Source of the DNA: Chryseobacterium camelliae
GTDB lineage: Bacteria > Bacteroidota > Bacteroidia > Flavobacteriales > Weeksellaceae
Reading direction: 5' to 3'
DNA length: 64,000 bases
Assembly (NCBI RefSeq): GCF_030818575.1
Contig: NZ_JAUTAL010000001.1
Span: 3,162,001-3,226,000 of the forward strand
Shown here one piece after another: positions 36,141 to 45,121 of the stretch. The position numbers and the translations under genes are program-made. Under the pieces are notes generated by a model. That model saw only the letters and a list, made by a program, of their open reading frames with translations, did no database searches and was not told the DNA's origin. Each line of letters opens with the position of its first letter. The stretch's first letter is position 1.

Positions 36141-36215
36141 ACTCTGATTTTTGTGGATTGATGACTAAAGATAAGAAAAATTCTGCGGATAGGTATGAGT
36201 TGGAGGTTATTACAA

Positions 36216-36599
36216 TTATTTAGTATGTTTCTTGTCCAATCCTATAATCAAAACTAATATTGAAGTAACTATGGCATATATAATAGGGGGACTGGGAATA
36301 TGCATTTCAGGATTTTTTAAAGCCATAGAACCTGTACAGTAAAAAGTACCCACAACTAAGAGTATAGAAATAAAAGCTAATATCACTTTATTTCTTGTCC
36401 ACAATCTAATGAGTAAACCTAAAATCAGCATTGCCGGGATTGAATACATTAAACCCATCATGGCAATAAAAAGAACAGCCTGCCAAAACTCTTTTTTAAA
36501 TAGAATTGTATCATAATTCACAACGCCATGGATACCATAGTCATTTACCCAAACAAAAAGAAATGCTGATATGCTATTTGTGAAAATCCATATCTTCAA
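36216..36599 (-). CDS. Small membrane protein of unknown function
   Basis: 127 aa with four hydrophobic segments: IFTNSISAFLFVWV near the N-terminus, FWQAVLFIAMMGLMYSIPAM..., VILAFISILLVVGTFYC, and IIYAIVTSILVLIIGL, ending in a basic tail (DKKHTK). No family recognised. It opens the AT-rich stretch that runs to about 40.9 kb and may belong to it; it is 142 bp from the DUF2931 gene. Function cannot be inferred. Confidence 0.6.
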   Translation of the reverse strand: MKIWIFTNSISAFLFVWVNDYGIHGVVNYDTILFKKEFWQAVLFIAMMGLMYSIPAMLILGLLIRLWTRNKVILAFISILLVVGTFYCTGSMALKNPEMHIPSPPIIYAIVTSILVLIIGLDKKHTK

Positions 36600-36741
36600 T
36601 AAGAAAAAAAAGATTGCATTACCTGAAATAAGATTTAATTTTAAATTTTAAACCCTTGCCTTCCTTCAGACAGGAGAATAATACTATGCTAAAATAAATT
36701 AAAATCTATAAGATTCGGACTGTAAGACAGCTATTTATTTA

Positions 36742-37887
36742 TTAAGGAATAAAGTATTCTATTTCTTTAGCATAAGCATAGTCGCCAAAATCCTGATTGT
36801 CTTTAGATGAGATTTCTCCCTTGAATCTTAAAAGTTTTATGATTTTATCTTTTGTTTTTAAATAAACAACAGCATGTTGTTTATCCTTTTCTAACTCGAT
36901 AATGAAATTACTATACGCAAATTTCTCATTAGCCTGATAAGTTTCATCAAATAATCTTTTTAATGTTTCAGGCATTACTATGTTAGTATCATAATACGTT
37001 CCAGTGGATTTATCCTGCCATGAAACTGATAAATGTACTGGAATTTTACCTTTGGAACCATTATTACTAAAGTCATTAATATCTTCTGATAGTTTTTCTG
37101 TATAAAATGAAGAATACCATCCATCTGCTGAAACAACGTAACTCCTATCTAATTTTGCATCCTTATTTTGTGTCACAAATTTTATGTCATAATAATATTC
37201 TTTTTCATTATTAGCCCAAGCCTTGGCTGGTGTTCCATGATGTTGCCAATAGGTATAATATTTACCCCAATTCTTAAAATTTCTTAACTGGTATTCATCA
37301 TTAGCAGTACTATCGTATCGCCCTTTTAATTGTGCTTTTAAAATTTCTACCTTGTCAAAGTCTCCATTTCCTTCGAACCAAATTTTTATCCAACCTTTAG
37401 GCGCCATTCCTACAATCAACTGAAAATTAGAGTTATCTAATTTTTTCGCTTTATTATCTATTTTGTGTTTAATACGAGATCGCTCATTAAAAAGAGAAAA
37501 AATTTTCTTCTTAGGCAATTGCAATACTCCTTCATAAATAAAATTGTTTTCTCCGCTAGAATAATGTATATATACATTTTCAGGTAATACTTTGTATTTA
37601 TCTCCTGTTATAAAATTTCCTGCAGTATCCCCCCAACCGGGATCTATTCCTGTTAGGACACTTGCCGTAGCACCTCCTTGGTTAAACTTTACAAGTATAT
37701 TGCTCGCAGGGTAAAATTTTGGAGCAGAAATTCCTGCAGACCAATTGTAATGGTCTGCAGGAATTTGTTTTTCAGTATTTTTACTACAACTCACAGTAAG
37801 AAAGGCACTAATGAGAGTTAATTTTATCTTATTTACATAATTTCGGTGTGTAGAATAAACGTTTGTAAGGTTGTATTGCACGTTCAT
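36742..37887 (-). CDS. DUF2931-family lipoprotein
   Basis: About 381 aa from ATG 37887; other in-frame ATGs at 37941, 37920, 37914 and 37899 exist and none stands out. A hydrophobic stretch LTLISAFLTVSC forms a lipobox, but the n-region before it is unusually long (~20 residues), as if the original start near it had been lost. The core has family features: HYNWSAGISAPKFYP, DPGWGDT, MAPKGWIKIWFEG, and ADGWYSSFYTEKL. DUF2931 proteins are known next to type VI secretion genes in Bacteroidota, though their role is unknown. AT-rich, like its neighbours. The 5' end overlaps a degenerate reading frame. Confidence 0.65.
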   Translation of the reverse strand: MNVQYNLTNVYSTHRNYVNKIKLTLISAFLTVSCSKNTEKQIPADHYNWSAGISAPKFYPASNILVKFNQGGATASVLTGIDPGWGDTAGNFITGDKYKVLPENVYIHYSSGENNFIYEGVLQLPKKKIFSLFNERSRIKHKIDNKAKKLDNSNFQLIVGMAPKGWIKIWFEGNGDFDKVEILKAQLKGRYDSTANDEYQLRNFKNWGKYYTYWQHHGTPAKAWANNEKEYYYDIKFVTQNKDAKLDRSYVVSADGWYSSFYTEKLSEDINDFSNNGSKGKIPVHLSVSWQDKSTGTYYDTNIVMPETLKRLFDETYQANEKFAYSNFIIELEKDKQHAVVYLKTKDKIIKLLRFKGEISSKDNQDFGDYAYAKEIEYFIP

Positions 37888-38120
37888 TTTGGTTTTCATT
37901 AAATCGAGGTTCATTAGCATATAACCTTCCGATATGATCAAGCCTATCAGAGATTGTACTGCCGAAGTACTTATCCATTTGATCTTTTGTTAATCTTCCC
38001 GTATAACTTGCTGATAAATGTACAAATTTCGATACTATAGCCGTTAATTTTTTCAACTGTCAAAACATCGTCTTTATCAAGCATATTATATAATTTGAGC
38101 AAACTTGTTTTTATATTTTG
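37829..38120 (-). pseudogene. Degenerate gene remnant upstream of the DUF2931 gene
   Basis: Two overlapping minus-strand frames look like parts of one protein broken by a frameshift. One runs RRHQNIKTSLLKLYNMLDKD... through 38084 and stops at 37971. The other (38056-37829) gives SKFVHLSASYTGRLTKDQMD and on to YKRLFYTPKLCK. They meet around 38035-38045 at AC-rich/A-rich sequence. Neither has a convincing start. The second frame runs into the signal sequence of the DUF2931 gene. Likely the tail of a lost gene in the accessory block; family not recognised. Confidence 0.4.
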
Positions 38121-38132
38121 ATGCCTTCTTTG

Positions 38133-38162
38133 AAAAAACCGCAACTGGGAAAGTTGCGGTTT
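38133..38162 (-). terminator. Terminator of the 38171 gene
   Basis: 11-bp stem AAACCGCAACT (38136-38146) with AGTTGCGGTTT (38152-38162) and an A-run to the left, which is a T-run on the minus strand. It ends transcription 8 bp after the 38171 gene. Confidence 0.75.
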
Positions 38163-38170
38163 AAAATCTA

Positions 38171-38854
38171 TTATTTATTTGGTGAAGGCGGCGGAGTATA
38201 CACTTTTCCCTTACAATTTTCATCTGGTAAAATGTCTTTTTTAAACATTTTCAAAATCAGATTTTCTTTTTCCATCGACCAATCTATATAATTCCATTCA
38301 TCATTAGAGAAATTATATCTATTTAAACCATTATCCGGAAACGCCATATATTTTTCAAATTTTCCATTCTTCTTAAATAAGAAAATTATTTTAGGATATT
38401 CAAACTGAATACAGTCACAACCAATATCTTCATGAAAGCTAGTTACTGCTCCGAAGGAATTCAAATAATAATGATTAAATAAAATATCAGAAAGTCTATC
38501 TCTTTCGGTTTTTGAAAGTAGTCGTTTTACATTGTGGTATTTTTCATCTATGTAGTTTCTAGGTTCATTGACATTTTTTACATAAACAGGATTTACAACA
38601 TAAATTGAATCATACTTATTGAATGGATAAAGTTTCATCCTATCATTAAATTGGATATTAAATATTCTTTTCAATTTTGGATAAACACCAACTTTAGGCA
38701 GTGGAGGTGGATTATTTTGCTTTATCCAATTCTGTTCTATTTGAAACTTATTACAGTCTTTGATACAATAAGACCTTCTTAAATCCTGTAAAGTTTTTTC
38801 TTGTGAAAAATATGCATATGGAATGAGCATAAGAACTAAAACTATATTTTTCAT
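38171..38854 (-). CDS. Exported protein, possible immunity-type partner
   Basis: 227 aa with a signal peptide (MKNIVLVLMLIPYAYFSQ). Mature protein has cysteines in YCIKDCNKF and DIGCDCIQFEYP, possibly two disulfides in the periplasm, and a proline-rich end (YTPPPSPNK). No enzyme motif. It is AT-rich and follows the 147-aa exported protein and the GH19 gene on the same strand, with a 177-bp gap and its own terminator. Small exported proteins of unknown family beside a wall hydrolase often protect the producer, but that role is only an inference here. Confidence 0.6.
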   Translation of the reverse strand: MKNIVLVLMLIPYAYFSQEKTLQDLRRSYCIKDCNKFQIEQNWIKQNNPPPLPKVGVYPKLKRIFNIQFNDRMKLYPFNKYDSIYVVNPVYVKNVNEPRNYIDEKYHNVKRLLSKTERDRLSDILFNHYYLNSFGAVTSFHEDIGCDCIQFEYPKIIFLFKKNGKFEKYMAFPDNGLNRYNFSNDEWNYIDWSMEKENLILKMFKKDILPDENCKGKVYTPPPSPNK

Positions 38855-39031
38855 GACGTATAATTTTTCTCATAAATCTATAAGCTTGTTTAAATTATTT
38901 TAATAATAATTTTATAGCAGATAATTCTGCCATGTTTCAGCATATTCCATTAGCAGCTTATAGAAATAAAGTATAAAACTAAATTTAATATTTAGCTTTG
39001 AAAAAATTATATTAAAAATTATCCATGATAA

Positions 39032-39475
39032 TTATTTACATTTTTTTAAAAATATAGTCTTTTTATGATTATCATTATCCTCTACAAATATTGCATTATT
39101 AAAAAAATCTCTCTTTCCTGTCTGAGTATTATATAATCCTTTCCATTGCATAATTATTCCTCCTTTTGTTTTTTTTATAGTTGCAAATGAAACTGTCTTG
39201 GAAATATTTAATGAATCAATTTCTTTCTCCCATTTAGGAATAGGTTCATTATAAGAATAAAATAATTCATAAATCATTTTATTTTTCTTTACTATTGCAT
39301 TAACAAATATATTATTGTACACAGATATATAAGCTTTATCGTTGGAAATATCTAATATTTGATACGGATTATTACAATTCAACTTGTACTCACCATTACT
39401 TAATTTTTCTTGAGATTTACCAGTAAATGAGACCATAATTAAAATAGAAAAAATAATTTTCTTCATAAATATCAA
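39032..39475 (-). CDS. Small exported protein directly after the GH19 gene, candidate immunity protein
   Basis: 147 aa, signal peptide up to FTGKSQ (cleavage near residue 21). The mature ~125 residues alternate polar and hydrophobic strands (YQILDISNDKAYISVYNN, KMIYELFYSYNEPIP, GIIMQWKGLYN), as in a small beta-barrel. Two possible disulfide cysteines: Cys34 (KLNCNNP) and the Cys next to the C-terminus. It starts 6 bp after the GH19 stop, the tightest spacing in the block, so it is surely cotranscribed with it. The pairing suggests a periplasmic inhibitor of the GH19 enzyme; unproven. Confidence 0.6.
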   Translation of the reverse strand: MIFMKKIIFSILIMVSFTGKSQEKLSNGEYKLNCNNPYQILDISNDKAYISVYNNIFVNAIVKKNKMIYELFYSYNEPIPKWEKEIDSLNISKTVSFATIKKTKGGIIMQWKGLYNTQTGKRDFFNNAIFVEDNDNHKKTIFLKKCK

Positions 39476-39481
39476 TTTTAT

Positions 39482-40852
39482 TTAAACCTTAAAAACTCTT
39501 AATCCTTTTTCAAAGAATATTTTAGCATCCTTCCAGCCTGTAGTAGCACCATTAACTCTTCGTCTTATTTTTTTTATATTTTCTTCACTTGAAATTTTAA
39601 GTGTATCTGCTGTTTTCCATATTGTATGCTTTTCCCAAAATGCTAATGCTGAAAGTACGGCATATTTTGGTTCTTTGATTTTATCCGGAAATTTTTCCAA
39701 ATCAATATATTCTGTTGGGAAAATTTCTTGTAAAATCTCAGAAGCATCCTCATAATTCCCCCTTCCGGTAAGTTGTTTTAAGCCTCTCCCTCTATATTTA
39801 TAGCCATCTCCGCTTGCTTCATTACCATTACCATTACCTTTACCATTTTCCGCAGCATACATAAAGTTCAATAGCCTTTTCTGAGGATTATCATTACAAT
39901 AAATTTTTAATAATCCTTTTGCTTCTAATTTTTTTGCCCTATCTCCAAACACGGCTTTACAATTAGCTACTGTATATCTATGTACATCAGTTTCGACCAT
40001 CCAATCTGGGTTAATTCCTAAAGTTTCTGCACCTACTTGAGCAAAAAAATGAGCTTTTCTTAAAGGCGTATCCAAATGAATTGGGCTGCCACCAAACGTA
40101 TTTAAAAAGTTTACTATTTCTTGTCTAATTTTTCGATGTTTAGAATAAATACCAAAAATATCTTCAAGTTGTTTCAGCGTTATAATTTCACTTCCGTTCC
40201 CTATCTCAAAATAAGTTCCTTCAGAATTAGAAAAATTTTGCTCTCCCTGAGAATGATCAAAGTTAGAGAATTTAATCTCCGTATTTGGCTCATCCAGTAC
40301 CTCTGCATGAAAATACAAATATAGTTTCTTTTCTCTTGAGTTTTCTATAACTTTTTTCCATCTTTCGAATTCACTGTCACTTTCAGGTTTTAACAAAAAA
40401 CTTTTCCAAGCTAAGTTTTCCAATCTATTAGCATTTGCATATTTAGAAAAATAGTCTTGTCCATTTTCATCTTTATCTTTTGTACCTTTTCCTACAGTAA
40501 TAATAATACTTCCAACTCTGTCTTGATTCTTAAAAACTATAGGCTTATCTTTATCTGTAATCTGGTTTTCTTTTGCTTGCCTTATTTCAATTTTAAGCTT
40601 TTTGCCTATCAAGTTTTCTGTTATTGCGACCAAAAATATTTCTTCACCTAAATTAGCTTTATGGATTTCAGGAAAAAACTTTTTTTGCTTCAGTTGTCCA
40701 GCTGTGCTATTTTCAGAATCGCTAATTGTAGGTATAGAAAAATAAACATTAATAACTTTTTTTTCACCTTGGACAGAGATACTATTACTTCTCTTTTCTT
40801 CATCAGCCAAAGCCTTAGCAGCATATATTCCTATTGGTTTATAATTATACAT
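39482..40852 (-). CDS. GH19-type lysozyme/chitinase with a large N-terminal non-catalytic domain
   Basis: 456 aa, no signal peptide. Residues 1-~220 are a beta-rich domain of unrecognised type (VINVYFSIPTI, KLKIEIRQAKENQ, EKKLYLYFHAEVLDE). Residues ~225-456 match the GH19/endolysin fold: RKAHFFAQVGAETLG with the likely catalytic Glu276, a second Glu at 287, YRGRGLKQLTGRGNY (353-367), FPDKIKEPKYAVLSALAFWE, and RRRVNGATTGWKDA. It should cleave peptidoglycan or chitin. Lack of a Sec signal plus a large N-terminal domain suggests export by a contractile or other dedicated machine, or release on lysis. AT-rich, followed at 6 bp by a small exported protein. Confidence 0.8.
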   Translation of the reverse strand: MYNYKPIGIYAAKALADEEKRSNSISVQGEKKVINVYFSIPTISDSENSTAGQLKQKKFFPEIHKANLGEEIFLVAITENLIGKKLKIEIRQAKENQITDKDKPIVFKNQDRVGSIIITVGKGTKDKDENGQDYFSKYANANRLENLAWKSFLLKPESDSEFERWKKVIENSREKKLYLYFHAEVLDEPNTEIKFSNFDHSQGEQNFSNSEGTYFEIGNGSEIITLKQLEDIFGIYSKHRKIRQEIVNFLNTFGGSPIHLDTPLRKAHFFAQVGAETLGINPDWMVETDVHRYTVANCKAVFGDRAKKLEAKGLLKIYCNDNPQKRLLNFMYAAENGKGNGNGNEASGDGYKYRGRGLKQLTGRGNYEDASEILQEIFPTEYIDLEKFPDKIKEPKYAVLSALAFWEKHTIWKTADTLKISSEENIKKIRRRVNGATTGWKDAKIFFEKGLRVFKV

Positions 40853-40873
40853 AATTTCATTTTTTTATCCTTC

Positions 40874-40900
40874 CAAAACCTCCTTTTAAAAGAGGTTTTG
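40874..40900 (-). terminator. Hairpin between the 1280-aa gene and the GH19 gene
   Basis: Arms CAAAACCTC (40874-40882) and GAGGTTTTG (40892-40900), with an inner TTTT/AAAA pairing. It lies 16 bp after the 1280-aa gene and probably separates its transcript from the GH19 operon. Confidence 0.65.
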
Positions 40901-40915
40901 AAAAGATTAGATTAA

Positions 40916-43900
40916 TTATTTATTGATGATTGTTGTTAATTCTCTTGGTAATGTTGTAGAATCACCACTATGCGACAGCTGCGCAGTCGTATCCAAAGTG
41001 AAACTTGTTTCAAATTCCAGTTCTTTCGGATTCTCACAGTTCTTCGGATCATCTTCAGGGAAAATCGGAAGCGGTTGCTTCACCGGTAAACCTGTAGAAG
41101 ATTCCTGAAGGATGGTCAATGTAGTCGGCATTCTGGTGATCCAGTATTTCCCTTGAGGTTCTCCGGTAGGTTTTCTCATCTCGTCAACGATACTCATGTA
41201 CATCGGGTCTCCGATTACCGGAACCGCTCCTCCGTTCCAGATCAGTCCGGTTTCCATAAACAACTGTACAGCGGCTTCAAAACCGGGCTTCACAGTTACG
41301 ATAATCCTGGCCATTCCTGCCTGTAAGAAACTTCTGAACAATGGGTCCATGCTTTCCGTCAGGTAGAATTCCTGCCAGCTCTTACGGTTGGCCCAGTAGT
41401 AAGGATAGAACGTATAGTCCATGATCTCCCACTCAAAAGCCTGTTCCATGAATTTTGCCAGTGCAGTATATTTATCAAGCTCTTCACCCAGGTATACCTG
41501 GAAATTATCCATTCTGGTCGTATCTGCTGTTGCATTGGTGGTTTCCCTGCCTAATGTTGTTGAATCCAGGTAATTTTGCAACAGGTAAGCAATACAGTTA
41601 TGCTTCAGTGTATCATGTTCCATATAGCGGTAGAAATTCCCCTGTCTTTCTTTCGCTGCTGCTTCTTTTTCTTTTTGTTCAGCATCCAGTTTGGCCTGCT
41701 CTTCCTGGAATTTAGCATAAGCATCTTCGTAGGCCTTGATAATGGCATTGAAGCTCTCTGTCTTCCATTTATTGATGTAGTCTTCACTCAGCTCACAGTT
41801 AACCGTTGCTTTCACGTTATAATGTCTGACGTTATGCCCTTTAACCTGGAAAGAAACTGTTCCTGTAAGGTTTAGTCCGGATGATGACCGGTCAAAGACA
41901 ATATCACCATAATAACTGTCTCCTGTAAATCCTCCTTTCAAATCAGAACAAGTCACTTCGGAATAACGGGCTCCTGACCAACCGCCACCTCTGTTTCGGG
42001 CAGAATCACAATGGAAGCTCGCATTTTTTGCAGCATAATTATCCGGGATCACAAAACTTGTATAATCTACTCCGAAATCATCATTGGTTTGAGGGACGCT
42101 CGCCGCATTATGGATGATTTGTTTGGTTGCAGGTAAGAATGCTTCCAGTTGTACTCCATAGATGTCCGCCCAGTGCTGGATTTGTGGGACTGTAGCAGAC
42201 TTCGGGTCAGCCATCGTCCACGGTTCCGGCGCTCTTCGGGGATCTACCGGTGCCGTAAGCACCTGGGCTTTCGCTACGGTAAGCGCCAGACGGTGTAATC
42301 TTGAAGGTTCAGGAACCATAAATTCAAACATGGTCCGCATACCATAGTTATAGATCTGGTTTTTATATTTGACGTCGATCCATCGGTATACACCGGTAAT
42401 GTGTTTTGGGGCTGCATTTGAAGAATCCGTAGTAGCGGTTATCTTACCTCTGTTATCATATTCATGCACATTAGTTTCGGTGTATTCTTTGATGATTTTC
42501 TGAACCCTTTCCTCTGAAATTTTAGTCAGAACCCTTTCCATGGCCCTTTCCGTAATTTCCTGAGATTTCATCATGGCCTGTCTGGTACTGTCATGTTGTG
42601 CGGTATTGTTAGCATAATCAGCTCCGATCTCAAACTTCATGCCACTATCATTACCGTAGCTGAATCTTGTATATGCTGTAATACTCTGCTGTTTATCAAT
42701 TTCCTTGGCAACTTCTGTCTGCATGTCCGTTCTGGAAGTCTTGGTAGTATCAGAAATTTTCTCGGTTTCCTGAGATTTGGATGTGGTATCCGTAATTTCA
42801 GAATATTCTCTTGATACGGAAGATTTATGCCTCAGCTCGCTGGCCATAACGTTTTCCACATTGGAAACTTCCCCGGGAACGTACGCATGGACACTCTGTA
42901 CCACTTTCAGGTAATCTGCCACTCCAAGTCTCTTGATCCCGAAGTTTTTACGCTTTTGAACGGTAACCGGTTCAGCATCATTTGCAACGGGTTTTAAAGT
43001 CAGCATACCGGTACGCAGGATATCTTCTTTAGGATACATCTGGCCGAGATCTGCATACGCTTCTCTTCCGTTTTCAAAGATAATTTCTATCCTGAAAGCC
43101 AGGCTGCCCCTGAATTTGTTAATTACACTTGCAGGTATGGTAATTTTGTTGTCAACGACCGGGATGTCATTAAAATATTCCACAAACGATCCCGCAGTAT
43201 CCGTAGTGGCGATAATTTTAACACTGGTGACATTCCATGAAACATCTTCCACTTCAAAAGAAAAATCCACAAATCCTCTGCTCCCGAAAAGGCTGGCGTT
43301 GTTGTGGGCCCAAAAACTGTAGGCCATCGGTGTTACTGCTCTTGCATTATTAACAGGTACGGAAGCACCACCTACATTAACATACTGTTGCTCCGGTAAA
43401 ACAGAATTCTCCAATGCGGTCTGTATTGAATCGGAAATATGAGTATTGACCGCATTCATGGCATCTGCGTAAGTCGCTACATCACTATCCAGGACCAGGC
43501 TTTGGGTACCGATTCTCATCGTATCGTCAGAAACGATCTCGGCTTTTGACGCCTCTGATGCATCGAATTTCAGCTCTCCGTCAGATTCAGCGAAAAGCTC
43601 CAGGAAGAGATCATAGGACTCTGGTGTAAGCTGCCTTTGTAAATCTGACAGGTTAATTTCTTTCTTATAGGTAAATTGAAATGGCTCTACTACATACTTT
43701 AAGAGGCCTTCATACAGCTTATCCTTTTCTTCTTCGGTCATTTCAGGCTTGATCTGATCTTCCACTTCCTGCAGTCTCTTTTTGTATTCTTCCAAACGGG
43801 CTCCGTTTTCTGTAATATAAGCAGCATACGCCTCCTGATAAGCCTGATGGCTGGATTTATAGTATTTCTTCTGGGCCTTTTCGAGTTCTGAATTCAGTTT

Positions 43901-44758
43901 CTCTAAAGCGGCTTTTCTTTGAACAGCCTTGCTAACCAATCCGTTGGCTCTGGCTTCAGATTCAAGCCTCTGAATCGTTCTTGCAGATAAAGCAGGTAAT
44001 GCGTCCGGAATAAAACCATCAATCTCTCCTGAGCCTCTGGAAGTACTGCCCGATCCTGCAACTCCGTCATCCTCTACAAAAAGCGATTGAGGAAGGACAA
44101 TCTTAGCTTCTTTCGCTTTTTCCATGGGCTTTTCACCATTGATTTTGATCATTTCATCAGAAGAAATATCAAGAGTGTTGGCAAAGGCAAGATGAAGCGC
44201 CATTAAAATATGGCTGATGGCTTCCTTTACGTAGAAATCACGCTGGGTTACAATCTGGAAAATATAATTATCCCAGAGCGTTTTGAAAATTTTAATACCA
44301 TCAGCAGTAAGCTCTTTATTGGAATCGATAAGGTTTGCGTAATAATTCTTGATATACATCCAGTCATTATCACTCAATGCTTCCCGTTTCGATATTTTAC
44401 GTCCAGCGATGAGAAGCTGCCCGAAAACCCCTTCTTCAATCACTTTTTCCGTTTCGAATCCGGCTGTGCTGAAACTGGCGGCAGTCCTTTGCATGGCGCC
44501 TAATTTTAAGGTTTTGGCAGCTCTTGTACTTACGGCCGTATCAAAATCACCTGTTACTTCCTTTGGCCTGTGAATAAATCCAAGGTTTCTTTTTTTAGTC
44601 TCGGTCAACTGTGGATTTCTCAAGCTGACAAATCTGAAAAGCGTCTGCGACGCATTATTTACTGGTTCCATACTATTGTTTGATGTGTTGATAATGCCTT
44701 TCCCAATAACAGACTCTCCTACAGTAAATTCTGTATATGTTGTATTATTTGTTGACAT
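40916..44758 (-). CDS. Large 1280-aa protein of unknown family, no signal peptide
   Basis: Not recognised with confidence. No signal peptide, no lipobox, no obvious membrane segment. Visible parts: a Thr/Asn-rich N-terminus; a Gly/Ser linker (residues ~232-245); a coiled coil (~262-350) rich in Glu/Lys/Ala; a beta-rich region (~470-600); a polar helical stretch rich in Ser, Thr, Glu and Lys (~630-765, including ENVMASELRHKSS). A block follows with YRWIDVKYKNQ and MFEFMVPEPS (~790-818). There is a cysteine-containing region (~915-990), a second coiled coil (~1000-1040), then a C-terminal part with FRSFLQAGMARIIVTVKPGF. This may be a large cytoplasmic or structural protein. Composition is that of the core chromosome, unlike the AT-rich block downstream. 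It is separated from GH19 by a hairpin and is divergent from a DUF4407 gene. Confidence 0.6.
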   Translation of the reverse strand: MSTNNTTYTEFTVGESVIGKGIINTSNNSMEPVNNASQTLFRFVSLRNPQLTETKKRNLGFIHRPKEVTGDFDTAVSTRAAKTLKLGAMQRTAASFSTAGFETEKVIEEGVFGQLLIAGRKISKREALSDNDWMYIKNYYANLIDSNKELTADGIKIFKTLWDNYIFQIVTQRDFYVKEAISHILMALHLAFANTLDISSDEMIKINGEKPMEKAKEAKIVLPQSLFVEDDGVAGSGSTSRGSGEIDGFIPDALPALSARTIQRLESEARANGLVSKAVQRKAALEKLNSELEKAQKKYYKSSHQAYQEAYAAYITENGARLEEYKKRLQEVEDQIKPEMTEEEKDKLYEGLLKYVVEPFQFTYKKEINLSDLQRQLTPESYDLFLELFAESDGELKFDASEASKAEIVSDDTMRIGTQSLVLDSDVATYADAMNAVNTHISDSIQTALENSVLPEQQYVNVGGASVPVNNARAVTPMAYSFWAHNNASLFGSRGFVDFSFEVEDVSWNVTSVKIIATTDTAGSFVEYFNDIPVVDNKITIPASVINKFRGSLAFRIEIIFENGREAYADLGQMYPKEDILRTGMLTLKPVANDAEPVTVQKRKNFGIKRLGVADYLKVVQSVHAYVPGEVSNVENVMASELRHKSSVSREYSEITDTTSKSQETEKISDTTKTSRTDMQTEVAKEIDKQQSITAYTRFSYGNDSGMKFEIGADYANNTAQHDSTRQAMMKSQEITERAMERVLTKISEERVQKIIKEYTETNVHEYDNRGKITATTDSSNAAPKHITGVYRWIDVKYKNQIYNYGMRTMFEFMVPEPSRLHRLALTVAKAQVLTAPVDPRRAPEPWTMADPKSATVPQIQHWADIYGVQLEAFLPATKQIIHNAASVPQTNDDFGVDYTSFVIPDNYAAKNASFHCDSARNRGGGWSGARYSEVTCSDLKGGFTGDSYYGDIVFDRSSSGLNLTGTVSFQVKGHNVRHYNVKATVNCELSEDYINKWKTESFNAIIKAYEDAYAKFQEEQAKLDAEQKEKEAAAKERQGNFYRYMEHDTLKHNCIAYLLQNYLDSTTLGRETTNATADTTRMDNFQVYLGEELDKYTALAKFMEQAFEWEIMDYTFYPYYWANRKSWQEFYLTESMDPLFRSFLQAGMARIIVTVKPGFEAAVQLFMETGLIWNGGAVPVIGDPMYMSIVDEMRKPTGEPQGKYWITRMPTTLTILQESSTGLPVKQPLPIFPEDDPKNCENPKELEFETSFTLDTTAQLSHSGDSTTLPRELTTIINK

Positions 44759-45121
44759 TTTGTAAATTTGTTTTGATATTTTTGAGGTTAAGATTTGAAA
44801 GGCTTTTTCATTAAGCCCATTCAGGTTTTAGCCTTATTTTTTTAGGTGGTTTCCGGCGAAGATATCCACCTTATATTTTGATATCGAGTTTCATTGTCTG
44901 TATTTTTCTGAAGCAAATATCAGCGTGTGTAACGACAAAACTTGACGTATAAAAATAAATCTCAAAAAATTCACTTTATTTAGAATTCTGGAATTTTGAA
45001 TCATCATTCATGAAGCATTTAAGCCGTAAAGAATAAAAGCCACAGCATACTTGGTAAAACATAATACTATCTTTTGCATTGGTATCTTTTTTTGTATTAC
45101 CTTTGTTCTAAATTTTCAATT
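44759..45121. other. Intergenic region between the divergent 1280-aa and DUF4407 genes
   Basis: 363 bp without a gene. It holds a promoter for the DUF4407 gene (45079-45105) and two small hairpins: GGCTT/AAGCC near 44802-44818 and AGGTGG/CCACCT at 44844-44871. No minus-strand TAnnTTTG element was found for the 1280-aa gene. Confidence 0.6.
45079..45105 (+). promoter_or_regulatory. Promoter of the DUF4407 gene
   Basis: TTG at 45079-45081 and TACCTTTG at 45098-45105, 16 bp apart, 16 bp before ATG 45122. This fixes the ATG over an in-frame TTG or ATG at 45074-45078, which precede it. Confidence 0.6.

Noticed and set aside
40916-44758. Assigning the 1280-aa protein to a contractile-injection or toxin family
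   Set aside because: Only vague resemblance in size and coiled coils; no diagnostic motif such as a VgrG, tail-sheath or Rhs core was seen.
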